The notes: generated from the letters alone by a model not told the origin. 64,000 nucleotides of DNA from Chelatococcus composti (GCF_014201415.1 NZ_JACHEH010000009.1:1-64000); one strand, 5' to 3'; positions 11,112-21,712 are shown, counted from the first letter of the stretch. Numbers and translations: made by a program.

Positions 11112-11759
11112 TCAGTAGCCCGCTGCTCGCGCCTCCGCAAGGCGGGCGGCGTAGCGCGCCATCAGATCGACCTCGAGGTTGAGCGCGTCGCCCACCTTGC
11201 GGTCACCCCAGGTGGTGACCGCGATGGTATGCGGTATGAGTAGCACGGAGAAGGTGTCGTCCGTGACGCTGTTGACGGTGAGCGACGTGCCGTCGAGTGT
11301 CACCGAGCCCTTCTCCGCGATGAAGGGGGCAAGGGCCCGCGGCGCGCGCACCGTCACCCGGGCGCTCGGCCCCCAGGGGTCGCCCTCCGCGCCACTCGCG
11401 GTGATGTCGTCCCAGCCGATGATCTCGCCGATGCCGTCGACGTGGCCCGTGACGATATGGCCGCCAAGCTCGTCGCCGATCTTCAGCGCCCGCTCGAGGT
11501 TGATGCGGGTGCCCACCTGCCAGCGCGGCACGGTGGTGCGCGCCAACGTCTCGGCGGCGCAGTCCACCTCGAACCAGCAGCCCCCCTCGCGCGGGCCCAC
11601 GGCTACGACGGTGAGGCACGGTCCGCTGCAGGCGATTGAGGCGCCGAGGGCGATGCCGGCCGGATCGTAGGAGGAATGGATGCGCAGGCGCCTCAGGGTG
11701 CCCTGGAAATCCTCAACGGCGACCACCTCGCCCACATCCGTCACGATGCCGGTGAACAT
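11112..11759 (-). CDS. ribE: Riboflavin synthase alpha subunit
   Basis: The enzyme dismutates two lumazine molecules to riboflavin and the pyrimidine substrate of RibH. The 215-residue protein starts [12 protein letters not shown] and consists of two lumazine-binding barrels. The first holds [11 protein letters not shown] and the second begins near [11 protein letters not shown] with later [11 protein letters not shown]. Its ATG shares one base with the ribD stop (TGATG at 11761-11757), so translation is coupled. Confidence 0.97.
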   Translation of the reverse strand: MFTGIVTDVGEVVAVEDFQGTLRRLRIHSSYDPAGIALGASIACSGPCLTVVAVGPREGGCWFEVDCAAETLARTTVPRWQVGTRINLERALKIGDELGGHIVTGHVDGIGEIIGWDDITASGAEGDPWGPSARVTVRAPRALAPFIAEKGSVTLDGTSLTVNSVTDDTFSVLLIPHTIAVTTWGDRKVGDALNLEVDLMARYAARLAEARAAGY

Positions 11760-12940
11760 CAACCCACCCTTTCCCAAAAGGCCAGATGGTCCTCGCCCGC
11801 CACGGCCTCGCCGAAGCGCACGAGCGAGCCCTCGCCGGCGAGGGCGGCGGCGAGCGCAGGGCCCAGCGCGGCGATGCCGGGCTCGTGGCCGTCGTAGGCG
11901 TGGCTGGCCGTGATCAGCGTCACTTCGTCCACCAGATCGGCCTTCGCCAGCTCTTCCGCAAGGGCTGGCCCGCCTTCGCACAACAGGCGCGTGAGGCCGA
12001 GACTGCCGAAGAGCTGCAGCATGGCGGCGAGATTCACCCGCCCCTCAGATCCGGCGGCGACGCGCATGACTTCGACGCCGGCGGCGCGCAGCGCCCGCTC
12101 CGCCTCCACGGGCGCCTTCTCCGTGGCGACGATCCAGGTCGGCCTGTCGCGCGCCGTCTGCACGAGCCCCGCCGTAACCGGCGTGCGCAGGGCGCTGTCG
12201 ACAACGATGCGCAGGGGCGAGCGCTCCTCCATGCCCGGCAGCCGCACCGTGAGCTGCGGATCGTCCGCGAGCACGGTGCCGACGCCGACCATGATGGCGT
12301 CGGCATGGGAGCGCATCAGGTGCACCCGGTTGTTTGCCGCGCGGCCGGTGATCATGAGGCGCGTGCCCGGCCGGGCGGCGATGCCGTCCCTCGTCTGCGC
12401 CAGCTTGACGTGAACGGCCGGCCGGCCGGCGGTGACGCGCAGGAAGTGGCCGCGATGCTGGCGGAACGCCTCCTGCGCGCCGAGCCCGACCTCGACGGCG
12501 ATGCCGGCGGCGCGCAGCCTGGCGTGGCCCCGGCCGCGCACGCGCGGATCGGCATCCTCGATGGCCGAGACGACGCGGGCGATGCCCGCCTCGATGATGG
12601 CGTCGGAACAGGGCGAGGTGCGGCCGTGATGGGAGCACGGCTCCAGCGTGACATACATGGTGGCGCCACGCGCCGCCTCCCCTGCCCGGTCGAGCGCAAT
12701 GCGCTCGGCATGGGGGCGCCCGCCGGGATGCGTCACCCCGCGCCCGACGACGAGCGGCCCCGCGGGCGTCTCCGCCACGATCACCGCGCCGACGGAGGGG
12801 TTGGGCGCGGCATGGCCGAGATTGCGCGCGCCGAGCGCGAGCGCCGTCGCCATGAAGCGTGCATCGAGCGTCTCTCGGGAACGCGCAGACGGCGCGGCCG
12901 AGACAGCTTCCGGCGCGGCCGCAGGTTCGGGCACGGTCAA
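11759..12940 (-). CDS. ribD: Bifunctional riboflavin deaminase/reductase
   Basis: RibD deaminates and then reduces the early pyrimidine intermediate of riboflavin synthesis. The N-terminal deaminase domain has its zinc site in [13 protein letters not shown] and [16 protein letters not shown]. The C-terminal reductase domain starts near residue 175 with [15 protein letters not shown] and ends with the [16 protein letters not shown] stretch. The length of 393 residues is normal, with a slightly long N-terminus. It overlaps nrdR by four bases upstream and ribE by one base downstream. No FMN riboswitch is visible here because nrdR precedes it directly. Confidence 0.97.
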   Translation of the reverse strand: MTVPEPAAAPEAVSAAPSARSRETLDARFMATALALGARNLGHAAPNPSVGAVIVAETPAGPLVVGRGVTHPGGRPHAERIALDRAGEAARGATMYVTLEPCSHHGRTSPCSDAIIEAGIARVVSAIEDADPRVRGRGHARLRAAGIAVEVGLGAQEAFRQHRGHFLRVTAGRPAVHVKLAQTRDGIAARPGTRLMITGRAANNRVHLMRSHADAIMVGVGTVLADDPQLTVRLPGMEERSPLRIVVDSALRTPVTAGLVQTARDRPTWIVATEKAPVEAERALRAAGVEVMRVAAGSEGRVNLAAMLQLFGSLGLTRLLCEGGPALAEELAKADLVDEVTLITASHAYDGHEPGIAALGPALAAALAGEGSLVRFGEAVAGEDHLAFWERVG

Positions 12941-13425
12941 CTTTCCTCGTGCTCCCGGCGCAGGGGAACGATCTCTCCTCCGGCCAGCTCGCCGATGATC
13001 TCCTCGAAGTCCTTGGCCTCTCGGAAATTGCGATAGACCGAGGCGAAGCGGACGTAGGCCACGCTGTCGAGGTTGCGCAGCCCCTCCATGACCAGCTCGC
13101 CGATCTTCTGGCTGGGGATCTCGGTCTCGCCGGAGCTTTCAAGCTGGCGCACGATGCCGTTGATCATGCGCTCCACCCGCTCCTCGTCCACCGAGCGCTT
13201 GCGCAGCGCGATGGAGACGGACTGCATCAGCTTGTCCCGATCGAAGGGAACGCGCCGGCCCGAGCGCTTCACCACCGTGAGCTCGCGCAGCTGGACGCGC
13301 TCGAAGGTGGTGAAACGTCCGCCGCAGTCGGGACAGATGCGCCGGCGCCGGATGACCGAATGGTCGTCCGTCGGCCGCGAGTCCTTCACTTGCGTGTCGA
13401 GGTTACCGCAATAGGGGCAGCGCAT
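12937..13425 (-). CDS. nrdR: Transcriptional repressor NrdR
   Basis: NrdR senses ATP/dATP and represses ribonucleotide reductase genes. The 162-residue protein has a zinc ribbon (CPYC at residues 3-6 and CPDC at about 31-34) followed by an ATP-cone domain starting at [16 protein letters not shown]. It lies between glyA (24-base gap) and ribD (4-base overlap). This glyA-nrdR-ribD order is typical of alphaproteobacteria. The ribonucleotide reductase genes are not in the window. Confidence 0.97.
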   Translation of the reverse strand: MRCPYCGNLDTQVKDSRPTDDHSVIRRRRICPDCGGRFTTFERVQLRELTVVKRSGRRVPFDRDKLMQSVSIALRKRSVDEERVERMINGIVRQLESSGETEIPSQKIGELVMEGLRNLDSVAYVRFASVYRNFREAKDFEEIIGELAGGEIVPLRREHEES

Positions 13426-13449
13426 GGCGCGTCTCCGGCCGTGGCGGCC

Positions 13450-14754
13450 TCAGGGATAGATCGGGAACCGCCGCGTCAGCTCGTGAACCTGCTCGCGCAC
13501 GGCGTTCTCGACGGCCGCGTTGTTCTCCTCGCCGTTCTTGGCAAGCCCGGAGAGCACCTCGCCGATGAGCTCGCCGACGCGCTTGAACTCGGCGACGCCG
13601 AAGCCACGCGTGGTGCAGGCCGGCGTGCCGAGGCGGATGCCGGAGGTGATCGTCGGCTTCTCGGTGTCAAAGGGCACGCCGTTCTTGTTGCAGGTGATGT
13701 GGGCACGACCCAGCGCCGCCTCGGCCGCCTTGCCGGTGAGGCCCTTGGGGCGCATGTCGACGAGCATCAGGTGGTTGTCCGTGCCGCCGGAGACGACGGC
13801 AAAGCCCTGCTCGACCATCGTGTCGGCGAGGACCTTGGCGTTCTCCACCACCGCACGGGCGTAGAGCTTGAACTCGGGCCGCAGCGCCTCGCCGAAAGCC
13901 ACCGCCTTGGCAGCGATGACATGCATGAGCGGGCCGCCCTGCAGACCGGGGAAGATCGCGGCGTTGATCTTCTTGGCGAGCTCCTCGTCGTTGGTGAGAA
14001 TCATGCCGCCGCGCGGGCCGCGCAAGGTCTTGTGCGTGGTCGTGGTCACCACGTGGGCGTGCGGGAACGGCGAGGGATGCGCACCGCCTGCCACGAGGCC
14101 GGCGAAGTGGGCCATGTCGACCATGAAATAGGCGCCGACCGCATCGGCAATCTGGCGGAAGCGGGCGAAGTCCCAGTGGCGCGAATAGGCCGAGCCACCG
14201 GCGACGATGATCTTGGGCTTGTGCTCGTGGGCCAGGCGCTCGACCTCGTCCATGTCGACGCGATGGTCGTCCGGGCGCACGGTGTAGTGCACGGGGCGGA
14301 ACCACTTGCCCGACATGTTGGGCTTGGCGCCGTGCGTCAGGTGCCCGCCCGCGGCGAGATCGAGACCCATGAAGACGTCGCCGGGCTGCGCAAGCGCCAT
14401 GAACACCGCCTGGTTGGCCTGCGAGCCCGAGTTGGGCTGCACATTGGCGAAGCGGCAGTCGAACAGGCGGCAGGCGCGCTCGATGGCCAGCTCCTCGGCA
14501 ATGTCGACGAACTGGCAGCCGCCGTAATAGCGGCGCTTCGGGTAGCCCTCGGCGTACTTGTTCGTCATCACCGAGCCCTGCGCCTCGAGCACCGCGCGGG
14601 AGACGATGTTCTCGGAGGCAATGAGCTCGATCTCGTTCTGCTGGCGGCCGAGCTCGAGCTCGATGGCGCGAGCGATCTCGGGATCGCTATCCGCGAGTCC
14701 GGCCGAGAAGAAGCTGTTGGACAGATGGGACGGAACGGCGTTGCTCGCGCTCAT
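13450..14754 (-). CDS. glyA: Serine hydroxymethyltransferase
   Basis: GlyA interconverts serine and glycine while charging tetrahydrofolate with a one-carbon unit, using PLP. The 434-residue protein has the PLP-binding Lys242 in [14 protein letters not shown], the [11 protein letters not shown] motif near the N-terminus and [14 protein letters not shown] near 66-79. It is the first gene of the minus-strand run down to the MFS gene. Its 5' leader contains a perfect hairpin at 14892-14912. Confidence 0.97.
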   Translation of the reverse strand: MSASNAVPSHLSNSFFSAGLADSDPEIARAIELELGRQQNEIELIASENIVSRAVLEAQGSVMTNKYAEGYPKRRYYGGCQFVDIAEELAIERACRLFDCRFANVQPNSGSQANQAVFMALAQPGDVFMGLDLAAGGHLTHGAKPNMSGKWFRPVHYTVRPDDHRVDMDEVERLAHEHKPKIIVAGGSAYSRHWDFARFRQIADAVGAYFMVDMAHFAGLVAGGAHPSPFPHAHVVTTTTHKTLRGPRGGMILTNDEELAKKINAAIFPGLQGGPLMHVIAAKAVAFGEALRPEFKLYARAVVENAKVLADTMVEQGFAVVSGGTDNHLMLVDMRPKGLTGKAAEAALGRAHITCNKNGVPFDTEKPTITSGIRLGTPACTTRGFGVAEFKRVGELIGEVLSGLAKNGEENNAAVENAVREQVHELTRRFPIYP

Positions 14755-15037
14755 GGCTACACCTCGACTTCAGGTCACCTGGGTCCGGGTCACCGACGAT
14801 CGGGGGCCGCCCGCTTCCCGAGGCTTCGGACGGTGCATCCGGCCAGGGCGCGAGCCTTTCGTGTGATGACCTACGATATGTTGGGGCGGGTCCTCTCGTC
14901 CCGCACGAGAGGTCCATAACACTTCGCCGGACGGGCGCCAACAGGCGCGGGGCGCTCAGCGGCGTCGCACCCGTCGCATGCCGCAAGACGAACGGCCCGC
15001 CGGAGGCGGGCCGCTGTGCATTGGTCGAAACGCGCGG
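14755..15037 (-). promoter_or_regulatory. glyA leader with a perfect 8-bp hairpin
   Basis: This intergenic region must hold the promoter of the glyA-to-MFS run. At 14892-14912 lies a perfect hairpin, CCTCTCGT-CCCGC-ACGAGAGG, about 140 bases before the glyA ATG. It has no T-run and does not resemble a riboswitch I know. It could be an operator or a leader stem. An RBS is not obvious; GAGGTG lies six bases before the ATG. Confidence 0.4.
14993..15012 (-). terminator. Probable terminator after ldtP
   Basis: On the minus strand, 25 bases after the ldtP stop, the hairpin GGCCCGCC-TCCG-GGCGGGCC-like (stem GGCCCGCC/GCGGGCC) is followed by TTCGTCTTG. The tail is only moderately T-rich, so termination may be partial. 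Confidence 0.6.
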
Positions 15038-16318
15038 TCAGTTGACCGGGTCGAGCCCTTCCGCCTGGGCGGCGGCCATCACGTTCTGCACGCCGAGGCC
15101 GTCGCGGTTGTAGACGTCGTCGCGGAACTGCACGATGCCGTCGGGCGAGGCCCAGGCGGTGATGTAGGTCCAGTAGACATTCACGGGCCTGGCGAGGCGG
15201 ACGTCGATTCGCTCGCCGGAGGCGATCGCCTGGTCGACGGCCGCGCGGTCCCAGCCGGGTGTCTCCTTGAGCAGCCAGGTGACGTAGTCACGCACGTTCT
15301 GCACGCGTACGCAGCCCGAGGAGACGAAGCGGAAGTCGTCGCCAAAGATGCCCTTGGCGGGCGTGTCGTGCATGTAGACGCCGTGCGGATTCGGAATGTT
15401 GATGCGCACGAAGCCCATCGAGTTGATGTCCGCGCCCGGGTCCTGCCGGAACATGTAGCGCGTGGCCTCGTCAGAGTACCAGTTGATGCTCTCTGGCCGC
15501 ACTTCCTGACCCTGGCTGTTGTAGACGCGAATCTTGTTGTCGGTCAGGTAGTTCGGATCTTCCCGCATCTTCGGGATGAGATCCTTGCGGATGATGGAGG
15601 CCGGCACCGTCCAGAACGGGTTGAAGTTGATCTCGGTGATCTTGGCGTTCATGATCGGCGACTGGCGGTCGATCTTGCCGACGCCGGCCGCGTGACGGCT
15701 GACGACCTGCCCGTGCTCCACCGTCTCCACGAGCGCGGCGGGAATGTTGACGATCACGTAGCGCTCGCCGAGGTCGCCGGACAGGGCGCGCAGGCGCACA
15801 AGGTTGATCTCGAGCTGGCGCAGGCGGGTCTCGACCGGCACGTTGAGCGCCGAAATGGTCGGCCCGTTGACGACGCCCGTGGCGTTGAGGCCGTGCCGCG
15901 CCTGGAAGCGCTTCACCGCTGCCTCGACATAGGTGTCGAAGACCGGCGAGCTGCCGGCGGACGGCTCAAGATCGCCGGACATGATGAGTCGCTCGCGCAG
16001 CGCCACGACGCCCGGCCCCTTCGAGCCCAGGCGAAGGCGCTGGTTTGTCGCGACCTGGCGCCAACCGCCGCGCGCCGCGATCTCGCGATAGCGCGCGATG
16101 GCCTGTTCCGTACCGATGATCGCCTCCTGCGACACGGTCGGCATGAACGAGCGCTGAACCCTGATGCGGGGCGCCGCGTCGTAGCCCTGGCTCCACTCTG
16201 CCTGCGAGGCAATCACCATCGGCTGCTGGGCACCGGCCGGCGCCGACACAGCGGCACACGCCACGGCGACGGCACCGGCGAAGGCGGAGGCATTGAGTCT
16301 GGAAACCGAAATGCGCAC
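15038..16318 (-). CDS. ldtP: Periplasmic L,D-transpeptidase LdtP
   Basis: The enzyme forms or exchanges 3-3 cross-links or protein links in peptidoglycan. A signal peptide is cleaved after about residue 30 (SAPAGA). A peptidoglycan-binding domain covers about 90-160 (VKRFQARHGLNATGVV). The YkuD catalytic domain spans about 185-350, with His317 in MHDTPAK and Cys336 in SSGCVRV. The 426-residue length fits YcbB-like or LdtP-like enzymes. The regulator gene ldtR lies 266 bases upstream in the same direction, and a strong inverted repeat sits between them. The symbol follows the ldtR/ldtP pair described in Liberibacter and Sinorhizobium. Confidence 0.92.
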   Translation of the reverse strand: MRISVSRLNASAFAGAVAVACAAVSAPAGAQQPMVIASQAEWSQGYDAAPRIRVQRSFMPTVSQEAIIGTEQAIARYREIAARGGWRQVATNQRLRLGSKGPGVVALRERLIMSGDLEPSAGSSPVFDTYVEAAVKRFQARHGLNATGVVNGPTISALNVPVETRLRQLEINLVRLRALSGDLGERYVIVNIPAALVETVEHGQVVSRHAAGVGKIDRQSPIMNAKITEINFNPFWTVPASIIRKDLIPKMREDPNYLTDNKIRVYNSQGQEVRPESINWYSDEATRYMFRQDPGADINSMGFVRINIPNPHGVYMHDTPAKGIFGDDFRFVSSGCVRVQNVRDYVTWLLKETPGWDRAAVDQAIASGERIDVRLARPVNVYWTYITAWASPDGIVQFRDDVYNRDGLGVQNVMAAAQAEGLDPVN

Positions 16319-16407
16319 TGGCGGGATCCCGATATCGAATTCGCTCTGACTGCGGGCGGCGTGCGTAAAACGCCGCCAGATCGTCGCCGCCCCTGCGGGC
16401 GAACGAC

Positions 16408-16438
16408 CCTAATTAAACCGTCTACGGTTAATCAAGGG
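16408..16438. promoter_or_regulatory. Imperfect palindrome in the ldtP promoter (candidate LdtR operator)
   Basis: The core ATTAAACCGT-CT-ACGGTTAAT (16412-16432) is an inverted repeat with one bulged A. It is flanked by CCCT on the left and AAGGG on the right, which extends the symmetry. It lies about 90 bases upstream of the ldtP ATG, downstream of ldtR. Its size suits a MarR-family dimer. Assignment to LdtR is inference from position. Confidence 0.5.
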
Positions 16439-16584
16439 TGAGCTGTCGTGGAGCAGTCGGGCCAATTTGTGGCAAGCACGGAAACGACTCGCTGCCGCCA
16501 CGCGCAAAAACCAGGGCGCTGCAAAAATGCAACATCCGGCGACCCGGCGGCCGCCAGATGCTGGAAAGTCAAGCGTTGGGAGCG

Positions 16585-17109
16585 TCAGAGACGGTAGCGG
16601 ATCTGGTCCGTCCAGTAACGCTCGAGCCGCACGAGGGCCTGGTTGAGGTTGCGGAAATCCTCCGCCGTCACGCCGCCGATGGTCTCGAGCGTCCGCGTGT
16701 GCTTCTCGTAGAGTGCGGACACAATGTCGTGAACCTCGCGCCCGCGTTCTGTGAGGCTGATACGCACCGAACGGCGGTCCACCCGCGAGCGGGCATGGTG
16801 CAGGTAGCCCATCTCGACGAGCTTCTTGACGTTGTAGGAGACATTGGAGCCGAGATAATAGCCGCGGGTGCGCAGCTCACTCGCCGTCAGCTCCTTGTCC
16901 CCGATGTTGTAGAGCAGAAGCGCCTGAACCGCGTTCACGTCCGTGCGCCCGCGGCGCTCGAACTCGTCCTTGATGACGTCGAGCAAGCGGCGATGCAGAC
17001 GCTCCACCAGCGTCAGAGCTTCCAAGTAGAGCGGGCCGATTTCAGCGTCTATGGAATGAACCGGCGTCGGCTCAACCGTTTTCATCACAGTCCCCATCAT
17101 ACGCCCCAC
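16585..17109 (-). CDS. ldtR: MarR family regulator LdtR
   Basis: The 174-residue MarR protein has a winged helix from about 60 to 130, with ELTASELRTRGYYLGSNVSY followed by VKKLVEMGYLHHAR and SRVDRRSVRISLTERG. The N-terminal and C-terminal helices form the dimer interface. LdtR of Liberibacter and Sinorhizobium controls a neighbouring L,D-transpeptidase and responds to small aromatic effectors (from memory). The adjacency to ldtP here supports that identity. Several ATGs lie at the N-terminus (17109, 17100, 17097, 17085); the shortest, starting MKTVEPT, is also plausible. Confidence 0.88.
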   Translation of the reverse strand: MGRMMGTVMKTVEPTPVHSIDAEIGPLYLEALTLVERLHRRLLDVIKDEFERRGRTDVNAVQALLLYNIGDKELTASELRTRGYYLGSNVSYNVKKLVEMGYLHHARSRVDRRSVRISLTERGREVHDIVSALYEKHTRTLETIGGVTAEDFRNLNQALVRLERYWTDQIRYRL

Positions 17110-17412
17110 CGCCTATACGCACGCCGGTCCGCAGTCTGCCGGCAAATTATGAGGAGTACGATAGCGTGCGCTGATGAAGACAAATTTAAACAACAAGATG
17201 AATCAAATCTTTGCGAAACGCCGCGAACGAGCTCTCAACAATCGATGCGCATCTCTGCCGCTGAGCGGACATGCCAACATACCCCCTTCCCGCATTCGCT
17301 GCAGGATGCTCATATTGCAACCGACAGCGGCGTACGGTGCAAGGGAAAAGATGACCCCTTGCCGCATTTCTCTGCACTAACCCGCAGGGATCGCGCAAGG
17401 ATCCCGGGGCGC
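17110..17412. other. Intergenic region upstream of ldtR, no gene seen
   Basis: About 300 bases separate ldtR from the DUF6163-like gene. The stretch around 17170-17215 is much more AT-rich than its surroundings (ACAAATTTAAACAACAAG) and may hold promoter elements for ldtR. Short reading frames here, such as 17174-17380 on the plus strand, lack a ribosome site and have no recognisable composition. Confidence 0.5.
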
Positions 17413-17895
17413 TCAGTCTTCCTGGCGCGCAGCTTTCCACGAGATCGCGAGATAGAGCAGGATGAGCGCCACAAATGCGGCGAGCGTTATAATATTGCTC
17501 GTGACGATGCGCGGGAAGAACAGGGCGAGGATGACGTGGCTGGTCACAGCCAGGAGCCACATGACGCCGCCCCACGTGCTCGTCAGCCACAGGCCGACGG
17601 CCGCAACAAGGTCGATGACGGCGAAATAGATGACGGTGGCCTGGAAGGACAGCGAGCGCGCCTCGAAGGCGATGCCTTCCCCAGGGCCGAATCCAAGCAG
17701 CACGGCCCAGGCGCCGAGGCCCTTCACCAGCCAGGCACAGGCCATGACGCGCATGAACCAGATGAGCATCTGATCCCAGCGCAGCGCGGCTGCCCGCTCG
17801 TGCAGGGCAATGGCATCAAGCAGCCCGCGTGTGGTGCCTGGCGTCCGGTCCGGCTGTCCGCCTTCGGCCTCGTCATCTCCGCTGCGCTGGAACAT
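17413..17895 (-). CDS. DUF6163-like four-helix membrane protein
   Basis: The 160-residue protein has about four hydrophobic segments: VMACAWLVKGLGAWAVLLGF, VIYFAVIDLVAAVGLWL, GVMWLLAVTSHVILALFF and TLAAFVALILLYLAI. An N-terminal soluble part is polar. It resembles the uncharacterised DUF6163 membrane proteins of Hyphomicrobiales. I prefer the ATG at 17895 with an AAAGGGG site upstream. An alternative ATG at 17931 overlaps the previous stop by one base (TGATG) and would add 12 residues. It is probably cotranscribed with the upstream hydrolase. Function unknown. Confidence 0.75.
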   Translation of the reverse strand: MFQRSGDDEAEGGQPDRTPGTTRGLLDAIALHERAAALRWDQMLIWFMRVMACAWLVKGLGAWAVLLGFGPGEGIAFEARSLSFQATVIYFAVIDLVAAVGLWLTSTWGGVMWLLAVTSHVILALFFPRIVTSNIITLAAFVALILLYLAISWKAARQED

Positions 17896-17930
17896 GCCGT
17901 CACCCCTTTCAGCCCGGAGCGGCCGGACCA

Positions 17931-18995
17931 TCAGTCGATGGTGAGGTCGCCTTCGGGCAACGGAGCGAAATAAGCCGCGATCGCCTCGCTTGTCACCTCC
18001 TCGACCTGCGCGGGACGCCATTTGGGCGCCTGGTCCTTGTCGACGATGACGGCGCGCACACCCTCGTAGAAGTCGTACCCCTCCGCGATGCGTGACACGA
18101 TGCGGTATTCGAGCTGCATCGCCTCGGGGAAGGAAAGGCTCGGGCCGCGGCGCATCTGCTCGCGGGCGATCGCCATGCTGGTCGGCGACTTGGTGCGCAT
18201 GAGCGCGGCGAGCCTGCCTGCGTTTTCAGAGCCTTGGCCGGCCTCCTTCAGCAATCGATTCAGAATGTCGGGAATGTCCTCGCCGGCGAAGCAGCGGTCG
18301 ATCATATCCCGCTCGGCGGCAAGCGGCGGCGCTCCGGGGGCGACGGCACGGGCGGTGAGCACCTGCTCGATGTCCTCGCCCGCGCACAGCTCCTCCAGCA
18401 CCTCGTCCATCGCCGCGGAAGCGACGGGGTGAGTGACGATGCCGAGGGCGCAGGCGTCGGCGAGGCCGATGCGCTCTCCCGTTACGGCCAGATAGGTGCC
18501 AGTGGCGCCCGGCAGCCGCGGCAGGGCATACGTCGCCCCGACATCGGGAAAGAAACCGATACCGACCTCCGGCATGGCAAACACCAGCTTCTCGCTCGCC
18601 ACGCGGTGGCTGCCGTGCAGCGACAGGCCGACGCCCCCGCCCATGACGATGCCGTCGATGAGCGCGACATAGGGCTTGGTGTAGCTCTTGATGCGGGCGT
18701 TGAGCCTGTACTCCTCAGCCCAGAAGGTGCGCGCCTCCTCGATGCGGCCCGCCCGGCCGAGGTCGTGCAGCCGGCGGATGTCACCGCCGGCGCAGAACGC
18801 CTTGCCGCCCGCCCCGGTCACGACGACGCGCGTCACGGCCGGGTCCTTCTCCCACGCATCAAGCGCGGCGCGCATCGCGCGCACCATGCCGAGGGTCAGC
18901 GCGTTGAGCGCCCTGGGACGGTTGAGCGTGACGACACCGGCGGCGCCGCGCCGCTCGCACAGGATTTCCGCTTCCGCCGCCTGATCGGACTGCAC
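17931..18995 (-). CDS. 3-hydroxyisobutyryl-CoA hydrolase (crotonase family)
   Basis: The 354-residue protein has a crotonase fold: TLNRPRALNALTLGMVRAM, the oxyanion segment GGKAFCAGGDIRRL and the GIVMGGGVGLSLHGSHRV motif, then VGIGFFPDVGATYALPRLPG. The length and the EVGIGFFPDVG motif match hydroxyisobutyryl-CoA hydrolase of valine breakdown rather than a 260-residue enoyl-CoA hydratase. I chose the GTG at 18995 because a GGAGGA site lies six bases upstream; a further in-frame GTG at 19010 overlaps that site. No other valine-pathway genes are adjacent. Confidence 0.85.
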   Translation of the reverse strand: MQSDQAAEAEILCERRGAAGVVTLNRPRALNALTLGMVRAMRAALDAWEKDPAVTRVVVTGAGGKAFCAGGDIRRLHDLGRAGRIEEARTFWAEEYRLNARIKSYTKPYVALIDGIVMGGGVGLSLHGSHRVASEKLVFAMPEVGIGFFPDVGATYALPRLPGATGTYLAVTGERIGLADACALGIVTHPVASAAMDEVLEELCAGEDIEQVLTARAVAPGAPPLAAERDMIDRCFAGEDIPDILNRLLKEAGQGSENAGRLAALMRTKSPTSMAIAREQMRRGPSLSFPEAMQLEYRIVSRIAEGYDFYEGVRAVIVDKDQAPKWRPAQVEEVTSEAIAAYFAPLPEGDLTID

Positions 18996-19188
18996 GTCAT
19001 TTCCTCCCACAAGCGTCTTGTCGCGGGCCGCCGTCCCGGGCAGCCTTCACCTGTGGCAAGGTGCCGGTGCCGGCGCCGAGCGTCAACGCGCAGGGCTGCC
19101 GGGCGCGCCCGGGAAAAATGCACGGCGGGCGCTGCCGGGGGCCCATGCGGCATCGGCACGTCTTTCGGCCCGGCGCGCGATCATGTAG

Positions 19189-20334
<1,146 letters not shown>

Positions 20335-20374
20335 GCCCCCTTTTCCGGCACGTGGCACCCGTTACAGTGCGCCG

Positions 20375-21712
20375 ATGCTGTGCCGTGCCCTCCTGCTTCT
20401 AGCCGCCTGTGTCGCCCTCGTGAGCTGCGGGCGGGGTGTCGATGCGGAGCAGGCGCGCATCTGCCGGCAGGCAATTCCGGCGCTCAATCCCGATGGCGCC
20501 AGCTTTCGCGTTGCGGAGCCACGCCCCGGCCCCGGGCGCAACGAGGTGCTCATCTATTACGAGGCCACCACAGAGCGCGGCACGCGCAGGCGGGCCATCG
20601 CCTGCCGTTTCGCCGGCACCGGCTTTGCCGCCGGCAAGGCGCGGCTCGTCGGCGTCGTGACCGAGCGCGGCCCGCTCAGCGACGCTTCGGTATACTTCCT
20701 GCAGCGATTCTATCTCGAGACTCCTGAGGCGGCCGCCGCCGACCCGGGCCTCAAGGCCGCATCGGCCCGCGCCTTGCAGCTGTCTCCGACGCTCGCCTAC
20801 GCCCTGCAGCAGGCGCTGGCGGCCCTGCCGATGGCCGCAATCTACAGCCTTCTCGCCGCCTCCTATGCGCTCATCTTCGGCCTCGTGGGGCGCATCATGC
20901 TCGGCTTTGGCGAGTTCGCCATTCTCGGGGGCATGGCCGCGACGCTGACCATCGCGCTTTCCGTCGCCGGCGGCGCCGAGACGCCGCTGCCTGGCCTCCT
21001 GTCCGGCCTCGTCGTGGCGGTCACGGCCGGCGCGCTGCACGGCCTCGCGGCGGGCCGCCTCGCCGTCGTGCCGCTGCTGTGCCTCAGGGGACAGCAGATC
21101 GTCATCGTGACGGTGGGGCTCGCCATCGCCCTTGCCGAATACCTGCGCCTTGCCCAGGGCGAGACGGGGCGCTGGGTGCCGCCGGTGTGGAACACGACGC
21201 TCGCTGTCGCCGGCAGCGGCGACTTCCTCGTCACCGTCACGCCCATGTCGCTCCTCGTCGCGGCAACCGGCGCGACGGCAGCGGGGCTCCTCGTCCTCCT
21301 CCTCGCGCGCACCCGCTTCGGCCGCGCGTGGCGGGCCTATGCCGACGATCCCGTGGCCGCCGCGCTCTTCGGCATCGACGGGCGTGCGCTGTTTGCCATC
21401 ACTTTCGCCCTGGCGACGGGCCTTGCCGCCCTCGCCGGCTTCCTCATGGTCGCGCAATATGGCGGCGTCGGCTTTTCCGGCGGGCTGGCGCTCGGCCTCA
21501 AGGCCCTTGTCGCGGCGGTCGTCGGCGGCATCGGCTCGGTGGCCGGAGCCTTGGCCGGCGGGCTCATCATTGCAAGCGTGGAGGCTGCCTGGTCGGCTGC
21601 GCTGCCGATCGAGCTGCGCGACATCGCGGTCTACAGCCTGCTCGTGCTATTCCTCGTGCTGCGGCCGGGCGGGCTGTTCGGCGAACGCCACCTCGTGCCG
21701 CGCGAGATATGA
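20375..21712 (+). CDS. LivH-like branched-chain amino-acid permease with an N-terminal lipoprotein-like extension
   Basis: The 445-residue protein is a fusion-like arrangement. Residues 1-18 form a signal peptide with a lipobox-like LVSC (Cys18). Residues 20-135 form a soluble segment with two more cysteines (about 30 and 77). From about residue 140 on there are roughly eight membrane helices typical of LivH/LivM permeases, with MLGFGEFAILGGMAA, LRGQQIVIVTVGLAIALAEYL and the GLKALVAAVVGGIGSVAGAL motif near the C-terminus. No LivG, LivF, LivK or LivM gene lies nearby. An alternative is that translation starts inside the ORF near the first permease helix. Confidence 0.8.
   Translation: MLCRALLLLAACVALVSCGRGVDAEQARICRQAIPALNPDGASFRVAEPRPGPGRNEVLIYYEATTERGTRRRAIACRFAGTGFAAGKARLVGVVTERGPLSDASVYFLQRFYLETPEAAAADPGLKAASARALQLSPTLAYALQQALAALPMAAIYSLLAASYALIFGLVGRIMLGFGEFAILGGMAATLTIALSVAGGAETPLPGLLSGLVVAVTAGALHGLAAGRLAVVPLLCLRGQQIVIVTVGLAIALAEYLRLAQGETGRWVPPVWNTTLAVAGSGDFLVTVTPMSLLVAATGATAAGLLVLLLARTRFGRAWRAYADDPVAAALFGIDGRALFAITFALATGLAALAGFLMVAQYGGVGFSGGLALGLKALVAAVVGGIGSVAGALAGGLIIASVEAAWSAALPIELRDIAVYSLLVLFLVLRPGGLFGERHLVPREI

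Noticed and set aside
17174-17380. Small plus-strand reading frame starting MKTNLNNK
   Set aside because: No ribosome site, AT-rich start in a promoter region, and no coherent protein character.
19099-19112. 14-base palindrome CCGGGCGCGCCCGG upstream of hemB
   Set aside because: It is pure GC and spacer-free in a GC-rich background, so chance is likely; no role suggested.
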